Made by a program: the position numbers and the translations under genes. Source: Chloroflexota bacterium (lineage in GTDB: Bacteria > Chloroflexota > Dehalococcoidia > DSTF01 > JACRBR01). From it: a stretch of 5,650 nucleotides of DNA. This document shows positions 1-5,650 of the stretch, piece after piece. Within the stretch, counting starts at the first letter, position 1. Each line of letters opens with the position of its first letter. The notes below the pieces were generated by a model. It had not been told where the DNA came from. It saw only the letters and a program-made list of their open reading frames with translations, and made no database searches. The stretch is taken from positions 1 through 5,650 of the forward strand of contig JAKAMA010000177.1 of NCBI GenBank assembly GCA_021813085.1. The letters run 5' to 3'.

Positions 1-1041
1 CTCGAAGACCGGGCGCGCGGGTTCCATCCGGACCTCGTCTGGTGCCAGGTCGCCGCCCGCCACATGGACCTCAAGGCCGCCGCCGGCCGCCGCACCCGCT
101 GGGCGCCGATGGAGGAGATGGCGGCGCACCCTGACGCCGACCTGGTGCTCGTCGCGACCAGCGGCGCCGCCGGCCTCGCGCCGGCGCTCGCCGCCCTGCG
201 CGCGGGCAAGGCCGTCGCCCTCGCCAACAAGGAAGTGCTCGTGATGGCCGGCGGCATCGTCACGCGCGCCGCCGAGCAGGGCCGCGGCGAGCTGCGCCCC
301 GTCGACAGCGAGCACAGCGCCATCTGGCAGTGCCTCTGGGGCGAAGATCCGGCCACCGTCTCAAAGCTCATCCTGACCGCCTCCGGCGGCGCCTTCCGCG
401 ACGTGCCGCCGCGCGACCTCGAGCGCGTGACGCCGCAGCAGGCGCTCCGCCACCCCACGTGGGACATGGGCCGCAAGATCACGGTCGATTCCGCAACACT
501 GATGAACAAGGGCTTCGAGGTGATCGAGGCGCGCTGGCTCTTCGACGTGCCGATGGACCGCATCGAGATCGTGATGCACCGCGAGAGCATCGTGCACTCG
601 CTGGTCGAGTTCGCCGATGGCAGCGTCAAGGCGCAACTGGGCGAGCCCGACATGCGGCTGCCAATCCGCTGCGCCCTCTGTTACCCTGAACGTATCGCAT
701 GCGAGAGCACCCCGCGGCTCAACCTCGCGCGCGCGAAGGCGCTGAACTTCTCCGAGCCCGACCTCGCGCGCTACCCCTGCCTGCGCCTGGCGCTGGAAGC
801 CGGCGCGAAGGGCGGCACGTGGCCGGCGGTGCTCGCCGCCGCGGACGAAGTGGCGGTGGAGCAGTTCATGGGCGGCGAGATCCGCTTCACCGACATCGCC
901 AGCGCCGTGGATCGGGCCCTCTCGGCGCACGAGGGCCGCGCCGATCCTTCACTCGACGAGATCCTCGAAGCCGACCGCTGGGCACGTGCGTTCACGGCGC
1001 AGCGCGCGGCCCGGCCGCAGCCCGTGGCGCACCGGACGTGA
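1..1041 (+). CDS. dxr: 1-deoxy-D-xylulose-5-phosphate reductoisomerase, 5'-truncated by window edge
   Basis: Dxr converts 1-deoxy-D-xylulose 5-phosphate to 2-C-methyl-D-erythritol 4-phosphate with NADPH and a divalent metal, the second step of the MEP pathway, in the cytosol. The frame is open from base 1. By comparison with E. coli Dxr about 50 N-terminal residues, including the GxxGxxG nucleotide-binding loop, lie outside the window. The ATG at 64 is internal, because the codons before it continue the fold. Visible family motifs are GAAGL (about 163-177), LANKE (223-237), PVDSEHSAIWQ (298-330), TASGGAFR, HPTWDMGRKITVDSATLMNKG (452-514), HRESIVHS and LGEPDMR. The metal ligands are Asp at 304-306, Glu at 310-312 and Glu at 643-645, matching E. 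coli D150, E152 and E231. The C-terminal helical domain (RYPCLRLALEAG, RFTDIA) is present and ends in a short basic tail. The gene shows no internal damage. It is the first of three co-directional genes, 70 bases before the protease gene. The identification is very secure. Confidence 0.97.
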   Translation, partial: LEDRARGFHPDLVWCQVAARHMDLKAAAGRRTRWAPMEEMAAHPDADLVLVATSGAAGLAPALAALRAGKAVALANKEVLVMAGGIVTRAAEQGRGELRPVDSEHSAIWQCLWGEDPATVSKLILTASGGAFRDVPPRDLERVTPQQALRHPTWDMGRKITVDSATLMNKGFEVIEARWLFDVPMDRIEIVMHRESIVHSLVEFADGSVKAQLGEPDMRLPIRCALCYPERIACESTPRLNLARAKALNFSEPDLARYPCLRLALEAGAKGGTWPAVLAAADEVAVEQFMGGEIRFTDIASAVDRALSAHEGRADPSLDEILEADRWARAFTAQRAARPQPVAHRT

Positions 1042-1111
1042 GCGCCAGCGGGTCACGAGGAGGACAGGCGCCCGCGCCGCCGTTCGGCCGCGCGGCTGTG
1101 GTGGCGGACCG
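1042..1111 (+). other. dxr-rseP spacer with Shine-Dalgarno-like motif and GC hairpin
   Basis: This 70-base spacer holds two visible elements. GAGGAGGA at 1057-1064 is a strong anti-16S-like sequence, but no ATG or usable GTG follows within the normal distance. The only nearby GTG codons (1098 and 1101) read into a TGA after a few codons. A hairpin at 1072-1095 has arms CCGCGC and GCGCGG, one C-C mismatch, an inner GCC/GGC stem and a GTTC loop. There is no T-tract, so it does not look like an intrinsic terminator. Just before the rseP ATG there is only a weak GTGGCGG purine stretch. I see no promoter. Confidence 0.5.
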
Positions 1112-2490
1112 ATGAGCATCCTGACCTTGTACATCCTGCCGTTCGCCGGCATCCTGCTCGGCCTCGTCGTGATCCACGAGGGCGGCCACTACATCGCCGC
1201 CAAGCTCTTTGGTGTGAAGGTGCTCGAAGCCGGCATCGGACTGCCGCCCCGCATCTGGGGCTTCACGTGGCGGGACACCCAGTACTCCCTCAACGCGCTG
1301 CCGCTCGGCGCGTTCGTGCGCCTGCTCGGCGAAGAGGACCCATCGGACCCGCACAGCCTCGCCGCCCAGCCGAAATGGAAGCGGACGATCATCATCGGTG
1401 CCGGCGCGTTCCTGAACATCGTCGTCGCGGTCGTGCTCTTCTCGGTCGCACTGATCCTGCCGCACTCGGTGTCGATCGGCGGCGCCAGGATCGCGGGCGT
1501 CGCGCCGGGCAGTCCCGCCGCGCACGCGGGCCTCCAGGTGGGCGACCAGATCACGAAGATCAACGGCCGCGCCGTGAACTCCTTCGAGGACGCGTCGTAC
1601 CTGATCCGCCTCTACCAGGGTTCGCACATCGACTTCACCGTCACCCGCCCGGATCGGAGCACGGGCACGGCGCGGACGATGCAGGTCGACAACGTCTACG
1701 CGCGCTGGAACCCGCAGCCCTACACGGACGAGTGCGGGGTCAAGCAGTCGGAAGGCCCCACGGGCATCACGGTGACGCCCGGAGGCGTCGTCCCCATCAG
1801 CCGCACGCCGCAGGAGACGGCGCAGCTCCTGCAGCAGTCGGAGCGCGACTACGCCGCCTACAAGAAGGATATGGCGCCGGGTGCGCCACCCGGTTGCGGC
1901 GCGAGCAAGTTCGGGTTCGACGCCCTGACGGCGGCGGCGTGCAGCGGCCTCAGCGGCAAGCAGCTTGCCGAAGCCCAGGCGCTCAAGGCGCGGCTCTTCG
2001 CCGGCACCCCCCAGCCCTGCTACGTCTTCAGCCCTCCGCCTGCCACCGAAGTCCTGACGAGGTCCGTGTCCGAGTCGCCCGTGACCGCGCTCCGCCATGG
2101 CGCGCGCATGACGTTCGAGTCGATCATCCTCATGCGAAACCAGATCTGGGGGCTGGTGCGCGGCTTCACGAACCGCTCGCCGATCACCGGCCCGGTCGGC
2201 ATTGCCCAGGCCACGGGCGAGGTCGTCCACCAGGCGGGCTGGCAGTCGTTGATCCTGCTGGCCGCCAGCATCAGCATGAGCCTGGGCGTGATCAACTTCC
2301 TGCCCATCCCGATGCTGGACGGCGGCCGGCTCTTCTTCATCCTCATCGAGTTCCTGCGCCGGGGACGGCGCATCGCGCCCGAGAAGGAAGCCCTTGTACA
2401 CTTGGTGGGACTGGTGGCGATGCTGACGCTCTTCGCGGTCGTCACCTACTTCGATATCGCGCGTATTATCAGCGGAGGAAGTCTGCTGCG

Positions 2491-2494
<4 letters not shown>
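1112..2494 (+). CDS. rseP: RseP/RasP-family site-2 intramembrane zinc metalloprotease
   Basis: This is a multi-pass membrane protease of family M50. In bacteria these cut transmembrane segments of anti-sigma factors, remnant signal peptides or division proteins after a first site-1 cleavage; the substrate here is unknown. The protein has 460 residues. HEGGH lies at 22-26 in the first membrane segment. GALPLG-like sequence (NALPLGAFVRLLGEED) follows at about 61-76, and a second membrane segment at about 92-116. A PDZ domain runs from about 124 to 183. NFLPIPMLDGG at 395-405 supplies the third zinc ligand, Asp403, in the third membrane region, and a last segment lies at about 430-447. H22, H26 and D403 match E. 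coli H22, H26 and D402. Only one PDZ domain is clear. Residues about 194-321 form a long insert with cysteines 208, 262, 277 and 303. ATG 1112 is chosen because the membrane segment begins there; the upstream in-frame codons are arginine-rich, overlap dxr and have no family match. The gene ends in a 4-base overlap with ispG. The family call is secure. Confidence 0.95.
1691..2074 (+). other. Cysteine-bearing extracytoplasmic insert of the site-2 protease
   Basis: This is a sub-region of the protease gene, residues about 194-321, between the PDZ core and the PVTALRHG segment that leads into the third membrane region. It contains GPTGITVT at 215-222, which resembles the usual last PDZ strand. 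After it come about 100 extra residues: an alpha-helical, charged stretch (QETAQLLQQSERDYAAYKKD), proline- and glycine-rich turns, and an alanine-rich helix. Four cysteines occur at 208, 262, 277 and 303; the rest of the protein has none. By family topology this part faces outside the cytoplasmic membrane, so two disulfides are possible. I do not recognise the segment as a known domain. Confidence 0.6.
2474..2494 (+). promoter_or_regulatory. ispG ribosome binding site and ATGA coupling
   Basis: GGAGGA at 2474-2479 lies 11 bases before the ATG at 2491. The ATG shares its bases with the TGA stop of the protease gene (ATGA, 2491-2494). This fixes the ispG start and indicates translational coupling: ribosomes ending the protease can restart on ispG. 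The spacing is slightly long for a Shine-Dalgarno sequence, but termination-reinitiation would tolerate it. Confidence 0.8.
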
Positions 2495-3639
<1,145 letters not shown>

Positions 3640-3765
3640 CCCGCGCCGCCGCGGGTGAGCGCGACGCGAAGCCCGGACGGGCCTGCCGGCGTGGAGCACA
3701 GCCGCCCCCGGCTGTGCGTCCGGCGGACCCGGACCAACGCGGTACAGGACGGACGACCCGTGGGA
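3640..3765. other. Convergent intergenic region
   Basis: These 126 bases separate the stops of ispG (+) and the propeller gene (-). No coding sequence is supported here. Besides the central hairpin (3696-3717), the segment contains GCCCGGACGGGC at 3671-3682 and a GTCC/GGAC mini-stem at 3718-3728. I see no promoter or repeat shared with the rest of the window. Confidence 0.7.
3696..3717. terminator. Perfect 9-bp hairpin, probable bidirectional transcript end
   Basis: The arms GCACAGCCG (3696-3704) and CGGCTGTGC (3709-3717) pair perfectly around a CCCC loop. An outer GCCGG/CCGGC pairing (3685-3689 with 3720-3724) could extend the stem across an asymmetric internal loop. The hairpin sits almost midway between two convergent stop codons, 56 bases after ispG and 48 bases after the - strand gene. 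No T-tract follows on either strand, so it is not a canonical intrinsic terminator. It may act as a U-less terminator, a 3' stability element, or mark the end of Rho-dependent transcripts. The structure is seen directly; the function is inferred. Confidence 0.6.
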
Positions 3766-3918
3766 TCACGACGCGTAGCGCGCCGCGCGCGGCCGGCGCC
3801 GGCGCAGCCCCACGCCTGTCCCCGACACCGCCGCCCCGGCGAACGCGCACGCCGCGATCAGCGCAGCGAGCACGTCGCTGCCTTCCCCGCCGGCCGGGCC
3901 GCCGCCTGTGCCCGGCAT
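3766..3918 (-). other. LPXTG-like cell-wall sorting signal (MPGTG, hydrophobic segment, basic tail)
   Basis: The C-terminal region of the propeller protein has the three-part layout of a sortase substrate. A proline-rich linker (APPPIT) leads to MPGTG at residues 566-570 (3904-3918) and a glycine-rich spacer. A hydrophobic stretch at residues about 581-603 (3805-3873) follows, then the positively charged RRRRPRAAR tail. The first motif position is Met instead of Leu. Sortases usually cut between Thr and Gly of LPXTG and attach the protein to the cell wall. If this Met variant is not recognised, the same region would still act as a C-terminal membrane anchor. No sortase gene is in the window. 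Confidence 0.7.
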
Positions 3919-5650
3919 CGTGATCGGCGGTGGCGCGTCGAGCGCGGGCTCGACGCCCGCGTACGCGTAGAGCCGCTGCTGGCCGACGGTGAACACCCCG
4001 CCTCCGGTCTGCACCATCACCCACAGGTGCTCCGGCGAAACGAACCTCGCCGACGCGACGCCCGCCCCCATCGACGCACCCTTGGGCATCGGCTCCGCGC
4101 GCCACGTCGCGCCGCCGTCCGATGTCCGCAACAGCAGGCCGGAGCAGCCCGTCGCGCCGCACCGCGTGCCGGTCGCCCTGCCCGTCCTTTGGTCGAAGAA
4201 GCGAAGCGCGCCGAACGACAGTTGACCATCGATCTGCGTGCTCTGCCACGTGCGGCCGGCGTCGCCGCTCCGCCAGATCACCGTCGGGTCCGCCCCGGTC
4301 CCGCACCGCGAGAGCGCCACCCAGATGTAACCGGCATCCAACGCGGCGATCCCGGGAGCGCGGCAACCCTGCGCCGCGGGCACGTCCGCGCGGCGCACCC
4401 ACGTGTCACCGCCATCGATCGAGACGTAGATGCGCGGGGTGCACCCTTCACTCGACCCGCCGCACGATGGCGCGGTGGCCACCGCGAACAGCGACCCGAC
4501 GAACGCGATCCGCGCGCGCGGCGCCGGCGGGCGCTGTTCGTACCACGTCGCGCCGCCGTCGCGCGTGTGGAACACCCTGTCGTCGTCCGGCGACATCAGC
4601 CATCCCGCCGCCGCGGACGTGAAGGCCAGCTCCGGCGTCGACAGCAGCATCGGCGTCGTGAACTGCCGTATCCAGGTCGTGCCGCCGTCCGTGGTGTGCA
4701 GCACATCGAACATGCCGCACCCGGCGCTGGCCGGACAACTCGCCTCCAGCCCCCAGCCTTCGTCCGCGGACACGAATGCGACGCCAACGAGCGCGCGGTC
4801 GCTCACTGGCGCCCACGTCGCACCCCCGTCGCGCGTGCGGAGCAGCTTCGACGCCGCGAACCAGCCGTCCCGCGCGTTCGCGAAGTCGAAGGCGCCCGAT
4901 CCCACGGTCACAGGGAACTGCGCGGCCTGCCAGGTGGCCCCATCGTCGGTCCACTGCGGCCCCGCATATCCGGCCCAGACGCCGCGCGCCGTGCCCGCGA
5001 ACGCGAGCACCGATCCGGAGTCGCTGCCGCGCGAACTGGTCGCGCGCCACGTCGCGCCGCCGTCCGTGGTACGCATGAGGCTCCGCGTACACGGGGCCGC
5101 CGCCGGCACGTCGCACGAGGTCTCGACGACAGCCGCCTCCTTCGCGCCGAAGCCCGCGATATCCCCCAGGTACCCGCGCTCCCCCGGCGCGCGCACCTCC
5201 GTCCACGTCGCGCCGCCGTCCGCCGTCCGCACGACGACGGGGACGCAACGCACGCCTCCGTCACAGCGATATCCTGTCGCCCAGCCCGTGGTCGCGTCCA
5301 CGAACGCGATCCGTCGCAGGTCCACGTATGTGTTGACGACGCCCCACGACGCGCCGCCGTCCTCGCTCCGGAACAGCGCCTGCTCGCGCGTACAGCCGGG
5401 CCCGGCGTTCGGGTCGGGCGCGCACACCCAACGCGCACCCACCATCCATCCGTGCCTGCCATACCGCAGGAAGGTGACCGTGCTGATCTCGTAGTCCGGG
5501 GCGATGCGCAGCTCCCGCCACGTCGCGCCGCCATCGTCCGTGCGCAGCACGACATGCGGCTTCGGCCCGCCAATGACGACATCGCTAGAGCCGATGTCGA
5601 CCCCGACGGCCATCGCCGTGCGGTCGTCGAGTGCCGCGACAGAAGAGAGG
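3766..5650 (-). CDS. Secreted Asp-box (BNR/Ycf48-like) beta-propeller protein with C-terminal sorting signal, 5'-truncated
   Basis: The frame is open to the window edge. The codons before the Met at 5611-5613 read LSSVAALDDRTA and complete the first strand of a blade, so the true start and any signal peptide lie outside. The visible part is 627 residues. Numbering from that Met, eleven Asp-box motifs of the form RTxDGGATW lie at about 24, 82, 129, 181, 220, 259, 306, 349, 397, 448 and 496, spaced 39-58 residues apart. Each is preceded by a strand resembling IAFxxxxxGWxxG. This pattern fits Ycf48-like or sialidase-type BNR propellers. More than ten blades implies two propellers or one very large one. 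Fourteen ectodomain cysteines form seven possible pairs. The C-terminus has PPPITMPGTGGG, a hydrophobic stretch at 581-603 and RRRRPRAAR, so the protein is probably anchored at the cell surface. The repeats alone do not indicate enzyme activity: nothing identifies a sialidase, and a GH74-like glycosidase cannot be excluded. Its function is unknown. It is convergent to the isoprenoid genes, with no evident functional link. Confidence 0.85.
   Translation of the reverse strand, partial: LSSVAALDDRTAMAVGVDIGSSDVVIGGPKPHVVLRTDDGGATWRELRIAPDYEISTVTFLRYGRHGWMVGARWVCAPDPNAGPGCTREQALFRSEDGGASWGVVNTYVDLRRIAFVDATTGWATGYRCDGGVRCVPVVVRTADGGATWTEVRAPGERGYLGDIAGFGAKEAAVVETSCDVPAAAPCTRSLMRTTDGGATWRATSSRGSDSGSVLAFAGTARGVWAGYAGPQWTDDGATWQAAQFPVTVGSGAFDFANARDGWFAASKLLRTRDGGATWAPVSDRALVGVAFVSADEGWGLEASCPASAGCGMFDVLHTTDGGTTWIRQFTTPMLLSTPELAFTSAAAGWLMSPDDDRVFHTRDGGATWYEQRPPAPRARIAFVGSLFAVATAPSCGGSSEGCTPRIYVSIDGGDTWVRRADVPAAQGCRAPGIAALDAGYIWVALSRCGTGADPTVIWRSGDAGRTWQSTQIDGQLSFGALRFFDQRTGRATGTRCGATGCSGLLLRTSDGGATWRAEPMPKGASMGAGVASARFVSPEHLWVMVQTGGGVFTVGQQRLYAYAGVEPALDAPPPITMPGTGGGPAGGEGSDVLAALIAACAFAGAAVSGTGVGLRRRRPRAARYAS
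4102..5544 (-). repeat. Eleven tandem Asp-box blade repeats
   Basis: This stretch spans the first to last Asp-box of the propeller protein. At DNA level the motif core recurs almost unchanged on the + strand as CACGTCGCGCCGCCGTCC: exact copies at 4103-4120, 5048-5065 and 5204-5221, with near copies at 4544-4560, 4814-4831 and 5519-5536. The sequence between cores is clearly diverged. Blade 5 (residues 220-228) is degenerate, with Trp in place of the usual Ser/Thr and Asp for the first Gly. The period is about 40-55 codons, as expected for one four-stranded blade. Confidence 0.85.

Noticed and set aside
64..66. ATG as start of dxr
   Set aside because: The frame is open upstream to base 1, and the fold requires about 50 more N-terminal residues including the NADPH-binding loop.
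2464..2469. TATTAT as a -10 promoter element for ispG
   Set aside because: It lies inside protease codons, and no good -35 element is seen about 17 bases upstream (GTCACC matches TTGACA poorly). Coupled translation explains ispG expression without it.
4430..5494. A 354-residue + strand frame with repeated HVAPPS motifs
   Set aside because: HVAPPS is the antisense reading of the DGGATW Asp-box codons. The regular repeat comes from the - strand propeller gene.
4103..5536. CRISPR or non-coding tandem repeat
   Set aside because: The repeated cores are in frame, encode the Asp-box, and are separated by variable coding sequence about 120-175 bases long, not by spacer-sized segments.
5611..5613. 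ATG (- strand) as start of the propeller gene
   Set aside because: In-frame upstream codons (LSSVAALDDRTA) match the blade's first strand. No signal peptide follows this Met, although the protein has a surface anchor.
3766..5650. Sialidase annotation for the Asp-box protein
   Set aside because: Asp-boxes occur in many non-enzymatic propellers. I could not find the RIP motif or the sialidase arginine triad and nucleophile pattern in the visible part.

Overview
The window is very GC-rich chromosomal sequence, with G or C at nearly every third codon position. It carries three same-direction housekeeping genes on the + strand (1-3639) and one large convergent surface-protein gene on the - strand (3766-5650). 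Both outer genes run off the window edges. The order dxr - site-2 protease - ispG is a well-known conserved block in GC-rich Gram-positive-type lineages such as Actinomycetota and some Chloroflexota. The IspG sequence does not look like the mycobacterial type. The last gene ends in an LPXTG-like sorting signal, which suggests a single-membrane bacterium. A Chloroflexota-type organism is my best guess, but it is an inference.

Positions 1-1041 encode most of 1-deoxy-D-xylulose-5-phosphate reductoisomerase (Dxr), missing about its first 50 residues. After a 70-base spacer with a strong hairpin, 1112-2494 encodes an RseP/RasP-type intramembrane metalloprotease. It has one recognisable PDZ domain and a long insert carrying four cysteines. 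Positions 2491-3639 encode IspG (GcpE), which overlaps the protease gene by ATGA and has a complete set of 4Fe-4S ligands. Dxr and IspG are the second and the penultimate steps of the MEP isoprenoid pathway. The protease shares the transcript but has a separate role in membrane proteolysis.

Positions 3640-3765 are a short convergent intergenic region centred on a perfect 9-bp hairpin, probably a shared transcript end. Positions 3766-5650 (- strand) encode the C-terminal 627 residues of a secreted beta-propeller protein. It has eleven Asp-box (BNR/Ycf48-like) repeats, seven possible cysteine pairs, and a C-terminal MPGTG motif followed by a hydrophobic segment and an arginine-rich tail.

No RNA genes, insertion sequences, CRISPR arrays, phage genes or defence genes were seen. 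I found no convincing new multi-gene system. The most unusual items are the cysteine-paired, apparently wall-anchored propeller and the cysteine-bearing insert in the site-2 protease.
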